From Progne subis subis (lineage: Eukaryota; Chordata; Aves; Passeriformes; Hirundinidae): a stretch of DNA of 64,000 nucleotides. The stretch's first letter is position 1. Each line of letters opens with the position of its first letter. The notes under the pieces are model-generated. The model saw only the letters and a list, made by a program, of their open reading frames with translations. It did not search any database and was not told the origin of the DNA. Made by a program: the position numbers and the translations under genes. The DNA lies in assembly GCA_022316685.1 (NCBI GenBank), contig JAKJHU010000538.1, forward strand, positions 87,841 through 151,840. The letters run 5' to 3'. Positions 45,160-56,889 of this stretch are shown here, one piece after another.

Positions 45160-45522
45160 AGTAGCTACAGCTACGATTTCTTGTTATTTGCTACCGCATC
45201 GAGTCCACCCCAAAGGTGCCTGGGCCTTTTCGGTGCTGCTCCCTCCAGTCAAATGACTGCTTTGGCCAGGGCAGGGCAGGCCTGGCCTTAACTTCTCAGG
45301 ACATTTTGAAAAACCAACAGAAGTTGCTCTACACTGTTTGCTGGAAGCCTGACTTCCAGTGCAGACGTTTCTAAGCTGTACATTTCCTGGAAGCAAATAA
45401 AATATAAAGCGTGCGTTTGGCACTGCTGGCTTGAGGGCTCAAGATAGTAGGGTTTACGTTAAGCTGGATAGGAGGCTTTTAGAAAAATAGGCAGTGCCCT
45501 CAAGGCTGCCCAAGGGTGGTCT

Positions 45523-46363
45523 GTGGTGCCCTGCAGTCCCGGGGACAGTGAGCGCCTTGAATGGTCCACACAACTGTCTTGCAACATACATAAACCCCGC
45601 TTTCCTCTATATCGGGCTAAGGATATCCCTGGCCTCCTTTGCAGCAAGGGCACATTGTCCTATTTTGCAAAGCTGCTTTCCAGCCAATCGACCTCCAGCA
45701 TGTACTGGTGCATGGGGCTGTGCCTCCCCAGGTGCAGGACTTGTGTATCCACAGGTTCCTCGGGTGGTCTCAAAACAGATTGTTTCCTATGATGGAAGGG
45801 ACTTTGTTCCCCAAGTCCCTGCCTTGAGGTTCAGGGTCTCAAGAGGTTTGGTAACTGTGCCAATGAAAACAAAGGAAAATGACTTGCCGAGTACCACAGC
45901 CTGGCCACTAGACCTCCTGGCTTATTTATCAGCAAGGGGGAGTGGAGGTGGGTTGGCGTACGCTTTCTTTAGTCTTATTTTCTGACCAATGCACCTGTGG
46001 AAGCCCATCTTATGATTCTTTACATCCCCTGCCAAATACAGATCCAGCTTTGCCTTAGCTTTTCTGATCCCATCCCTACAGACCTTGGCAGCATCTTTAG
46101 ATTCTTCCCAGAGTGCGTGTCCCTGCTTCCACTACCTATGCATTTCCACTTCATGCTTCAGCTCAACCAGAAGAGAAGGCCCTTACTCAGCAACGCTCAT
46201 CTCCTGCCTAATTTGCCTGATTTCTTACATCGACCTCATCTTCCTAATCTGGTGGCCTATAGGAGATACCAACCACAAGGTTTCCTTTGTTGGCTTGTGT
46301 GGGATGATGACCACAGAGCCAGCCAAGGTCTAAGGCTTACTATATATGGCCTAAACCGTGTAC
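45523..46363 (-). mobile_element. CR1 LINE ORF2 fragment (unit 2)
   Basis: Counterpart of 21250-22090. Confidence 0.72.
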
Positions 46364-46628
46364 CCTCCACGTTATCTTTCCTGATGGAGATCCACATAGC
46401 TGACGTCAAGAAAGGACAATGCGGCCGAAGAAGGAGTTCAAGGACAGCTAGGATAGGCGTCTTTTGGCTCTGATGAACAGCATGATATGGAAAGAAGTCT
46501 TAAGCTTGGAACTTTGAAGGGCATCAAGGCCAAAAAAGTAACCATTACCTGATTAAGGGTCATTTAAGTATTAAAACGCACACTCATGCATATGCTAATA
46601 AGCTTACTGAAGTACATGCTACCACATA

Positions 46629-47017
46629 TGTGATCGGGACAGGCAAAGCAACCACACGGAGACGAGAGATTTGCAGGGCAGAGATGTTCCTCCGAGAAAG
46701 CCCAAGGCTGAGCTAAGACCGAGAGCCTCTCTGCTTGTTTATTTCTTACTTTTTATACATTTGTGGGTCTGGCTGTTGATTGGCTTCTGGAGTTATCACC
46801 TCCCAGCTGAATGGCTAGACCAACTGTCAGTTACAATTGTTTTCTGGTTAGAAATATGCAAACAAAGGACAGACAATGAAAAAAAAAGGATTTGTTTATG
46901 CTACATGTGTGAGAAAAGGCAAAACCTGCTCTTAATATTGTACAGAAGCTAAAAGGTCTGACTCCATCTTATGAACAATCAAAAGGCTTTAAAAAACTCA
47001 GAAAAACCAGGGTGACA
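46629..47017 (-). mobile_element. solo LTR present only in unit 2
   Basis: Minus strand TGTCACCCTGG to CCCGATCACA, 389 bp, TSD CACATA (46623-46628, 47018-47023). The empty site is at about 22350 in unit 1. Same family as 5512-5898. Confidence 0.92.
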
Positions 47018-47287
47018 CACATATATGATTATATTAGTCAGCTCTCCAATTAGATCATGCTATATGTAAGGAGAAGGCTGGGCTGTGTATAACGAGGGTA
47101 GAAATTTCAGCTAGGTAGCAGGAATTCCCAAGAGATATCGGAGACAGTTGCCGGTCTGTTCTCTTCTCACTCCTCTGAAGTGGGGACACCGTCTTGGGAA
47201 TCTTCTACATACCATTGCTATTATTAGTATTCCGTGGATTAGCACAACGTTATTAGAGTTCTACCACAGCTAGTGTGTTTCTCAATG

Positions 47288-48066
47288 TGTCTTGGTTTGA
47301 AAGACAGGTATCTGCTAGGGAGAGGCGGAGCCTCTCTAGGAATGGGGAATTCTAATCCCTTCCCTCTAAGTTATTATAATTTAGATGATTTAAGAGGCTT
47401 TTCAGTCAGAGGTATGGGGAAATGAATAACAGTTCTTTACTAGTAAGTATAACAAGGCAAACAAACAACTACTACAGCATTAATAATAAACAAAACCAGG
47501 AACCTTGAGGGGCTTTGTTTCACAAAGCCCGAGGCAGTCTGATCTCTTGGGACCCAAAGAGCACCAAACTGGAATGATTGGAAACTCCCGGACTGCTGGA
47601 TGGAATGGCAAGGGTCCCCAGCAGGCAGGGGGGTGTCCTGGCATGCAAAAGGGGGGGGCGGGGTGGGGGTGTCCCAGCAAAGTGAGCAGTGTTGAAGAAG
47701 CCGCGACGGCTGGACGAGGCTGACCCAGCTCCAGTAGATCAGGTGAGGAGCTCCGAATTCCTGGGTGCTTCAGCAGATGATAGAATTCCCAGGACCGGAC
47801 CCTCCGTTGACTGTGTACTCTTCACACAGCTAGCGGTCGCCTGACCGTCCTCTCTGAAACCGAGAGCAGAAGAAACCACCCTCAGCTCCCGGAGACCCGG
47901 AGCCTTTCCCTCCCCCCCCAAACTAAGTGATATACCGCCCTCTCCACTTCTTTTGTGTGGGTCGAGTACATTTTAAGCATCAGTATTTAGTCTCCTAGAA
48001 ACTTATGGAGGGGGAAAATTCTATAGGGAAAGGAAAAAAAAACAAAACTAAACTTAACCCCCAACA
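47288..48066 (-). mobile_element. solo LTR present only in unit 2
   Basis: Plus strand TGTCTTGGTTTGAA to AACCCCCAACA, 779 bp, TSD CAATG (47283-47287, 48067-48071). The empty site is at about 22620. Confidence 0.9.
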
Positions 48067-48395
48067 CAATGACAGTCCAAATCTCTATTTCTGTAACTTC
48101 AGAAAACCACTCTATTCCTGAATCTGCGCTCGCAAAGGTTCTTAGAGAACACAACCAGATTCACAGTGCTGAACTGGTTGTAATCGGAAACTAAGCCTAA
48201 CCCCACTCAGTCCCTCTGATCTTGAAGGACCAGCTGGAACGCAAGGGGATTTATTTTCCGCCAAATGTCTTACTCTTAACACAACAGCTTGGCCTCTAAT
48301 TTTCACCCATAAATTCTCAACCTGTTCATCGCTGTTTTTCTAAGACAGCTCTGTAGAGGAAATCCCTCTTATTTTTGGTTTACCTAGAGGGTCAC

Positions 48396-48744
48396 TGTTG
48401 TGTTCCTCTGAGGAATGGTTTTCCCCCTCAGAGTCCCCCTGAAACCTGTGCTATGTAGTTCAAACCCTTTTTTCCCTATCATACCTACTCCTGACCCTAT
48501 TGGCTCAGGGCCAATATCTTTCCTTGGCCCAAAACTAGATATACCCCTGTTTCTTCCTGGTTCTCTCTCTCTCTCCTCGGCCTCCTGGAACATCACATCG
48601 AGAATAAAGCTTGGACGGAAGCTGGGGGTGAGAGCCACTCTTTTGAAATCTCTATTCTGTCTCTCTGAAATATATTTCCCTAAAACCCCTGAATAACTGA
48701 GCTAGCGAGAGCCGGGGGGGTGGCTAGAGGGAAGTATAGTTTCA
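48396..48744 (+). mobile_element. 5' LTR of the unit 2 provirus
   Basis: 349 bp, TGTTGTGTTCC to GTATAGTTTCA; AATAAA at 48603-48608. Against the 3' LTR I count one substitution and about six one-base length differences. Confidence 0.92.
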
Positions 48745-48746
48745 GT

Positions 48747-48764
48747 TGGCCCCCAACGTCGGTT
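48747..48764 (+). promoter_or_regulatory. primer-binding site, lysine-tRNA type
   Basis: TGGCCCCCAACGTCGGTT, two bases after the LTR, is close to TGGCGCCCAACGTGGGGC. Confidence 0.75.
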
Positions 48765-49342
48765 TGTTATGAAATATTAATAAGCCCACGCATGAAGCGG
48801 GACTCCCTATTTCAGGGGTTAATAAAGCTCTTTGGGAGGTGCAACTACCTGGCCACTATCGGCTGCTTTCGAGCAGCTCGGGGTGCCAGGACAGGGTCGG
48901 GAGTTCGCTTTTACTACAAAGTGAGTCGACCTTTAGACAGAAAACCCTGACGTTGCAGCACGTGCCCCAGGGTCCACTAGAAGATCCCTATAGTTTAATA
49001 GTGAGAGGGCTTTAGGACCCTGCGCTGCAGTGTGTTGTGTAACGCGGTTAGAGATTTTTTTTTCTCTGCGGAACGGCTGGCGTTCCGTGTACCGGGGAAA
49101 ACCGCGCGTTTTTTGGGGTGGGCTAGCTACGGGAGGGTCCCGGAACAGAAGCCAGCACCGGGACACCCCCCTGCCTGTGTCCCCGCAGTCGGGAGAAGCG
49201 GCTACAGAGAGCCGCCCCGAGCCGCGGCCAGCCCGCCTTGCCTCTGATACCTCGGGAGCGAGCGGGACGCGGCGACGTCTTTGGTTTTTAACGTCAGAGG
49301 TTAAGATTTTTTGAACAGTTTGCCTTTTAAAGCATCAGAAAC
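48765..49342 (+). other. proviral leader
   Basis: Region between primer site and gag start; no coding frame is supported. Confidence 0.6.
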
Positions 49343-51126
49343 ATGGGCATACGTTTATCAAGAAATCAAAAGAGTGCTTTTAAACAACTTAGAAACATTT
49401 CAACAGATCTAAAATTTCCTGATAAGCTCTTAATCAATTTTATTTCCTGGCTGTCAGCTGAGATTCCAGACAGTACTTTACAAGATATAAATTCGGTTTC
49501 ATTTTGGGATGATGTGGGAAAATTAATAACTTTAAAAGTTGAAAATGGGGAAAACAAAATTTCTTTATTTATTCCAATATTCTTACAAGTACGCAAGAAG
49601 CTGTTAGAAGCAGAAAACAGCAGACAGCCATGCTCTCAGCAATTCCCTCTTCCCGAGAAGCAGGGATTCCCTGATTCCATACTGGATTCTGCTCCTCAAA
49701 CCCACCCATCGTCCTTATACCCTCCTCTCCCACCTGTTTTCCTCAGCAAGATGCACTTTTTTCCTCTCGGGGCTCTGGCCGCATGGATGAGACCCTGGGG
49801 GGCTCGCATCACGCGGTCACCCCTGATGGCAGACGCCATTGCATTCCTCCTTCCCACTATCCCTTCTTCCCCCCACTTCCCGCCCCGACCCCTTATCTCT
49901 CACCCAATCCCCCACCCCACCCTTCTCCCCAGTGCCTCCCCCTCCCTCCGAGCGGCCGCGCCAAGGGGGAGCGGGGAGGGTCCCTTGCAGTCACCAGTGC
50001 CAGCGCGGATGGAGTGAAAGATAGTGACGGGCGGCTGCCAGCCCGCAGCAGCGGAGGGGTGAGTGGCCCCCCTGCAGCAAGGGCTAAGGAGCAGCCTAGC
50101 CTGGGGCCCCGGGGGAGGAGGGAAGAGCTGCCTGTTGCTGGATCCCAGGGAGGGGGTGGGACAACACCCTCTGGCTGCCTGGGTAATAGAGAAGCAGCAG
50201 GATTTTTAGCAACTCAGAATAATGATCAAGAAAGCATACCATCTGTGGCTCCTGTAGTATATGTAGGCAAAAGACATGTGCGTAAAGAGTATCTGCCTTT
50301 TTCATACCAAGATAAAAAAGAGCTGTGTAAAATGCAGAAACAATTTGGGAGATCCAGTGAAATATTTAAGGGCATGATGAAAGCTACCTTCAGTTCAAAT
50401 GAGATGGTACCCAGTGACATTAAAGATTTATTCAGATGCCTATTAACTCCCTCAGAGTATGACCTATGGGAAGGATTATGGAAAAAAGCTTTGAAAACAG
50501 TATTGCAGGAAATTCAGCAAACTCCTGATGCTCAGGACAGCGATTACAATGACATCACACATGATCATTTGTGTGGTGAAGGTGATTTATCTAGTGCGAA
50601 TGAGCAAATTCGGTTGTTATCCAAGTCAGTTTTAGATAAGATCTGTAATGCTGCAGAAAAGACTTTTTATCAGATTCCATCACCTGAGATAAAGACCAGT
50701 TATGTTAACATTAAACAGTTTCCTTCAGAGAATTTCTTGCAGTTTGTGGACCGTCTGAGAAGTCAAGTGGAAAGACAAGTGCAAGACCCAATGGTACAGG
50801 CAGAATTGATTAAGGAGATGGCTCAGAGGAATGCTAATGAGACCTGTCGTGGAATCATTCTTAGCCTTCCCCTTGACCCATCGCCTAGTCTTGCACAGAT
50901 GATAGAAGCCTGTACCAGGAGAGCGGAACTTTTCAGTGCACCTGAAAGGCATCCGGGACTGACACACCCAAAGCCTGTGGCAACTGCAGCACCAGGAGCA
51001 AGGAGGCAACCAATGTCATCAGACCAGCTGCAGCACATCATCTACCACCGCTGCAAAAGGCCAGGACACTTCGCCAAGGCCTGCCCGGAAAACCAGAAAC
51101 GCAAGTCAAAAATAAAAAAAAACTGA
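49343..51126 (+). pseudogene. gag: gag of the unit 2 provirus, frame-broken
   Basis: The structural polyprotein. Frame 1 (49343-50017) starts MGIRLSRNQK (myristoylation-type) with SFWDDVGKLI in matrix. The rest, including a capsid with VNIKQFPSENFLQFVDRLRS and a C-terminal nucleocapsid, is in another frame (to 51126), so at least one frameshift lies between about 49790 and 50017. The capsid segment QVERQVQDPMVQAELIKEMA is in the usual place before the zinc knuckle. That knuckle reads YHRCKRPGHFAKAC: the first Cys of CCHC is Tyr. A Pro-rich region follows matrix. Confidence 0.88.
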
Positions 51127-51985
51127 ATTCACAGCGCGACCCAGATTTTATCTCCTTGACGCGCCAAGAAAGAAATTTACAAGGCCATACCGTGGCAAAT
51201 GTCTCTCTCTTAACAAAAAAGGGGGAGGGCAGGTTGCAGGGTGTGGGGGTACAGAAAAACAAAAAATGTCAAATGTTCAACTAACAAGGTATGGCAGCCG
51301 CGAGGCCGATATAGGCTCGTGACTACCAAAGGTTTTCATTTCAGATCTACTGATTGGACAGTAATTACAGTGGATCTGCAAAACATTTCACAGGACATGA
51401 AGGTTAACCACATGGAACCGAACAGTGAGTATTTTGTTATTGGGGACACAGCACACACACCCTTGGAGGTTGAGGTAGCTCCCATGACCATTAAGGGAAA
51501 GATAACAGGCCTCATGCTGTTGGCACGCTGCATGCACCCACCATTCTACCTGGTAGAGGGGCAAGTCCTTGCCCAGGCCATTCCTATTCCGGCTGAGGTC
51601 CTAGTGGATGGAAAATCACCAGAAGTCTACTGGGCAGAGGTGGTGGGGGAGAACAAACTTCTCTGGCATGTAACTTAGCCTGTGGGTCAGACCGCTCCAC
51701 GTGGAGGGGGGTGCTCGACTCCGGCGCAGACATTACTGTTATACCTGAGAGCATGTGGCCATCACATTGGGAGTTGCAACCTGTGGCAGGCAAACTTCAG
51801 GGCATAGGAGGAATCACAATGGCAAAAATCTCAAAAAACATAGTGCAAATTGAGGGACCTGACGGGAAATTGGCAAATGTCCGTCCATTCGTTGCTGAAT
51901 ATAAGGCTCCCTTATGGGGAGAGACACCATGTCGCAGTGGGGAGTCCAACTGGTCATTCCTAAGGACACCCCAGGATTTTTAGAA
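51127..51985 (+). pseudogene. pro: pro region of the unit 2 provirus: dUTPase-like segment and aspartic protease
   Basis: The first part (about 51310-51678) resembles a decayed dUTPase (DWTVITVDL, KGKITGLMLLAR, GQVLAQAIPIP), as fused ahead of protease in betaretroviruses. The second (about 51690-51983) has the protease core GVLDSGADITVIP with the catalytic Asp-Ser-Gly, and LQGIGG in the flap position. A stop and frame change separate the two. The dUTPase call is tentative. Confidence 0.7.
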
Positions 51986-54622
51986 ATAGCCACTGTGGAG
52001 CGCCCTACCCACAAACTAAAGTGGTTGGACAATAACCCAAGATGGGTAGCACAGTGGCCATTGAGTAAAGAGAAGCTCAAGGCGCTTGAGGAGCTTGTGG
52101 AGGAGCAGGTGCTCAAGGTCACCTAGAAGAGACAACAAGCCCCTGGAATTTCCCAGTCTTTGTAATAAAGAAACCGGGAAAGGACAAGTGGAGGTTGCTC
52201 CATGACCTCCGAGAAATAAACAAAATTATAGAGGACATGGGACCACTCCAACCAGGGATGCCTTCTCCAACAATGCTCCCTCAAGACTGGCAATTGGCTG
52301 TTTAGATATCAAAGATTGTTTCTTCCAAATTCCTCTACACCCAGAAGATGCCCCACGGTTTGCATTCTCGGTTCCTACCATTAATCGAGAAGCCCCAATG
52401 AAGAGATATCACTGGAAAGTACTTCCCCAAGGTCTGAAATCTAGTCCTTTCATATGCCAACAGTACGTAGCCTCATTACTGTCATCGGTACGTGCCAAAG
52501 AAAGGATGCCATCATCCTTCACTACATGGATGATCTACTCGTGTGTGCCCCCAATGACTCTATACTCCAACGCACGCTTGACCTACTGGTTAAGGTTTAA
52601 CCTCTGCTGGATTTCAATTACAGGAAGATAAAGTTCAAAGGATGCCACCTTGGAAGTACCTGGGTCTACAAATAGCTGCAAGGAACCATTGTTCCGCAGA
52701 AATTGGAAATTGAGTGTAATCCCAAAACCCTAGCAGATCTCCACTCTTTGTGTGGGTCTTTGAATTGGGTAAGACCTTGGCTAGGCCTCACAAATGAAGA
52801 TTTAGACCCTCTCTTCAATTTATTGAAGGGAGAGAAGGAGCTGGTTTCTCCCAGGGAACTGACCCCAGAGGCAAAGACAGCAATCGAAAAGGTACAGAAA
52901 GCCTTATCAGAGAGGCAGGCTCATCGATGTGAGCCAAACATACCTTTCCAATTCATTGTTCTAGGAAAACTGCCACATTTGCATGGTTTGATTTTTCAAT
53001 GGATCGAGGGGCAGAGAGATTCACTCTTGATCATAGAGGTGGGTCTTCCTCTCTCACCAAAGATCCAAGACCATCACTGAGCCGCAAGAGTTGATAGCTC
53101 AATGATTCGGAAGGCAAGGGTGAGATTGTGTGAACTGGTTGGTTGTGACTTTACATGTATTCACCTTCCGGTCAAACTTTCTAAGGAGGGAAGGAAACTC
53201 TCCCAAGAGATTGACCAAAGAGATGTTTGAGCATTTGCTCCAGAGCAATGCCAGTCTCCAGTTATCACTGGACAGCTACAGGGGACAAATATCAGTCCAT
53301 GCCCCGTCTCACAAGTTGCTCAATGAGGAATTCCACCTCATTCCTCGTGAGAAGAGGAGTCGGAGACCACTCAAGGCTCTCACAGTGTTCACGGACGCAT
53401 CCGGGGCTTCCCACAAGTCGGTGATGACTTGGAGAAATCCTCAGACTCAGCGTTGGAAGCTGATGTGGAGTTTGTGGAGGGATCCCCCAGGTGGCTGAAC
53501 TAGCTGCAGTGGTAAGAGCCTTTGAGAAGTTCTCGGAACCAATTAATTTGGTAACAGACTCTGCTTACGTGGCGGGGGTAGTGTCCAGAGCGGAGCAGGC
53601 TGTGCTCAAAGAAATTGACAATGAACATCTCTTCAATTGCTTTCAAGGCTAATTTATTTAATTTCTCATCGCGAACATCCGTTCTATGTGATGCATGTAA
53701 GATCACACACTGATTTGCCAGGTGAAATTGCAGAGGGGGAATCGTCAGGCAGATTCCCTTGCTGCACCTGTTGAAAATGCATGTCTCCTGATATCTTCCA
53801 ACAGGCAAAGCTGAGTCACCAACAATACCATCAGAATGTGCCAGCCTGATCCGTCAGTTCAGCTAACACGGAGCCAGGCTCGAGCCATTGTGGCCACCTG
53901 TCCCAACTGCCAGGTCCAAGCGATGCCATCGATGGGTATGGGAGTTAACCCCCGGGGCCTTGGCAGTTGTGAGGTATGGCAGACAGACATCACACACATT
54001 CCTAGTTTTGGACACCTCAAATATGTTCATGTAAGCATTGACACACATTCAGGTGCAGTGTATGCCTCTGCCCATGCAGGGGAAAAGACTGAACACGCCA
54101 AGAAACACCTAGTGCAAGCTTTTTCAGTGTGGGGATTCCAAAAGAAATCAAAACTGATAATGGCCCAGCGTACGCGTCCAAGGGGTTCTGGAGTTTCTCC
54201 AGCAGTGGGGAATGGAACATAAAACTGGCATCCCTCACTCCCCCACAGGTCAAGCTGTGGTTGAGCGAGCACATCAGACGCTCAAACAGGTCCTGGCTAG
54301 ACAGAGTAGTACAACTGTGTGCATGTCTCCACATGAGAAACTCTGCAAAGCCATGTTTACCATCAATTTTCTGAACTGTTCATTTGAAAACATGAGTCCA
54401 CCAGTGGTATGCCATTTTAACAGTGGCAATCAGTTCAAACTGTCACAGCGTCCACCGGTCATGATTAGGGATCCAGAAACTTGGGAAACCAAAGGTCCCT
54501 ATGAGCTCGTGACCTGGGGTCGTGGCTATGCATGCGTGGCCACTCCCTCAGGCCCTCGGTGGATTCCCCAGAAGTGGGTGAAACCTTTTGTCCCTAAAAA
54601 TCCAGCTCCAGCAGAAGGATAA
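51986..54622 (+). pseudogene. pol: pol of the unit 2 provirus: RT, RNase H, integrase, multiply frame-broken
   Basis: RT pieces in order are [20 protein letters not shown] (about 52155), DIKDCFFQIPLHPEDAPRFA (about 52300), VLPQGLKSSPFICQQY (about 52420) and a YMDD box encoded at 52523-52534. RNase H has VFTDASG (about 53390) and VTDSAYVAGVV (about 53550). Integrase has a His-x3-His (about 53812-53826) and Cys-x2-Cys (about 53898) zinc site, WQTDITHIP (first Asp), KTDNGPAYA (second Asp) and QAVVERAHQTLKQV (Glu). At least seven frame changes or stops occur, many one base long. Confidence 0.88.
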
Positions 54623-54734
54623 GAGGCAAGTAGCCGTTGCATCCAAAAGAAGACGCCGCCGGATGGAAGAAAAAGAATCTTCCTAGATGTGGACTCCTTC
54701 CGGCAGAAACAGAAACTTTTAACATGTTTTAAAA

Positions 54735-55540
54735 ATGTTTGTTTTTCCTTTTAGAGAAAGCCTACCTCGCTCAACCCTGTGATGAACCCCATCAAGTTGT
54801 CATCTTGTTGTTGCTGAACAGTCTGGCAGCTGCATGGATCATCCCTCAGCCACGTCAAAATGTCTGGGTGACCCTGGCACAGACACTTCCGCAGGAAAAC
54901 ATATGTTTGTCCACTGCATCAACAGAGAATCCTATGTCCACCTGTCTGGTAGGAATTCCATCATGGGCAGGAATTCCGTCTCAGCTTTTAGGAGGGCCAT
55001 GTACCATAGGGCGGTTGTCCGTATTGACACCCAACCAAACTTTAATTGGTGAATGGACTCACAAAAAACAAATCGGCAAACAAAATTCAAAAGAGAAGTG
55101 CTGACCAATTGGATCCAAATTGTAATTCAGAAATTTTTCATTGGGCCAAGTCAAAAAGAGTCGCTGTGTCCCTGTTCCTTCCATGGGTCGCAGCAGCCAA
55201 AGCTCTAGGTGAATTGGGCCATCTAGAGTGCTGGGTAGTCAAACAGGCAAATTTAACGTCCACCGCCATCAGCTCTCTCCTAGAAGATGAGGAAATTACC
55301 AGACAGGCCACTCTCCAGAATCGTGCCGCTATAGATTATCTCTTGTTACTTCATGGTCATGAATGCCAGGAATTTGAAGGACTGTGTTGCCTAAACCTGA
55401 CCTCAAAGGCTCCAAACATCCATGCTGCCCTTCGAAGCATGAACAACTTGATTGGACAAGTGAAGCAAGAATCTGAGGATTGGATCAAAGAACTGTTCAA
55501 AGGCTGGGGACTTACAGGGGTGGTGGACTTCTGTAGTTAA
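54735..55540 (+). pseudogene. env: env of the unit 2 provirus, shortened, frame-broken
   Basis: The envelope glycoprotein mediates entry; this copy cannot make a full one. A surface-unit start (about 54739-55104) is followed in another frame by a transmembrane subunit (55046-55540). The latter contains LQNRAAIDYLLLLHGHECQ, the conserved ectodomain block, and a Cys-x6-Cys-Cys motif (about 55360-55395) as in gamma- and alpha-type envelopes. A C-terminal membrane segment (VILFLVTIAFGIL) lies beyond a stop, at 55558-55600. Most of the surface unit appears missing. Confidence 0.8.
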
Positions 55541-55763
55541 AACAATTTGTTATTTCTGGTTATTCTTTTCCTTGTAACAATAGCGTTCGGGATCCTACGC
55601 TGTTTGATTTTCAAGGCTATCAATAGTCTCATACCTTCTACCTCAGAAGTCAACCACATAGAGTTGGCAAACCTAAAGCAGGTTGACTCCCCCACCAATT
55701 GTAATTGGTGGGAAAACCCGCATTCCGTGTAACCTAATGTTCTTCTTCTAATGTTCTTAAACA

Positions 55764-55777
55764 AAAAAGGGGGAGAT
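55764..55777 (+). promoter_or_regulatory. polypurine tract
   Basis: AAAAAAGGGGGAGA directly before the 3' LTR; primes plus-strand DNA synthesis. Confidence 0.85.
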
Positions 55778-56127
55778 GTTGTGTTCCTCTGAGGAATGGT
55801 TTTCCCACTCAGAGTCCCCCTGAAACCTGTGCTATGTAGTTCAACCCTTTTTTCCCTATCATACCTACTCCTGACCCTATTGGCTCAGGGCCAATATCTT
55901 TCCTTGGCCCAAAACTAGATATACCCCTGTTTTCTTCCTGGTTCTCTCTCTCTCTCCTCGGCCTCCTGGAACATCACATCGAGAATAAAGCTTGGACGGA
56001 AGCTGGGGGTGAGAGCCACTCTTTTGAAATCTCTATTCTGTCTCTCTGAAATATATTTCCCTAAAAACCCCTGAATAAACTGAGCTAGCGAGAGCCGGGG
56101 GGTGGCTAGAGGGAAGTATAGTATTCA
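55778..56127 (+). mobile_element. 3' LTR of the unit 2 provirus
   Basis: 350 bp, TGTTGTGTTCC to GTATAGTATTCA; AATAAA at 55984-55989. Confidence 0.92.
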
Positions 56128-56275
56128 GGTCACCTCTGCCTCTCCTTACTTCTGACCAGTTTATAGCCATTGATTGCTGAGCTCCGGTCATTGAGTTGTC
56201 CCAGCACATTTTTACTATAGTGATGACATTGTGTCCTTGGGTGACTTTATGATGCTTGTATCCCCAATCGTCTGT

Positions 56276-56886
56276 TCTGTTTGTGCTGTATATTGAGTCC
56301 TGTGCCTTTAAGACTAGTTCTGGGAGCAAAGGAGAAGCAAGAAGAAGCAAAGAGTTTGGTTTGAGAAAACCGCTTGACTCCTCCACATTCTTCTCCGGAC
56401 TAGGTGTTCGGCTGAGGCTCGGAGAGACTGCAGGACAGAGATCTTTTTGCTTTTAGTTAGCTTTAGCTAGCTAAGGCAGAGAAGTTCCCTAGACTGTTTT
56501 TTTATCTTTTTCTTAGGACTGTTTAAACCCGCTCTAGACTGAAAAAAACCAGGGGGGCACCGGGGGGCTTGCACCTACGGCCCACCAGGGCCTAGACTTT
56601 GGCATTTTCCAGCAGCGCCGGAGGGACTGGGACTGATAAGAGACTGAGAGAAAGCCGAGCTACACCTACGGCGAGAACTTTCTCAATTTGCCATCTCACT
56701 CCAGAATGAGAGGTTTTATTGTTTCATATTATTCATTCTTTGTACTTGCGGGCACTTTGTTAAGTAAAATAGTTTTTTCCACTTTTCTCTGAGGAAGTTC
56801 TTTCCCAGACCGATTAGGGGAAGAAGCCGTTTAAGTTTGCTCCCCAGAGGGACCCCATTCAGGGGTTTTCCCCAAATTTGCCCTAA
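56276..56886 (+). mobile_element. LTR-like sequence (unit 2), edges unclear
   Basis: Counterpart of 23090-23700. Confidence 0.4.
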
Positions 56887-56889
56887 ACC

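Larger units (their letters stand above)
48396..56127 (+). mobile_element. full-length betaretrovirus-like provirus, unit 2 only
   Basis: Two LTRs, a lysine-type primer site, gag-pro-pol-env order and a polypurine tract (about 55764-55777) lie between 6-bp TSDs GGTCAC (48390-48395, 56128-56133). The undisturbed target is at about 22943 in unit 1. Length is 7.7 kb. Coding regions are broken; env is short. Confidence 0.93.
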
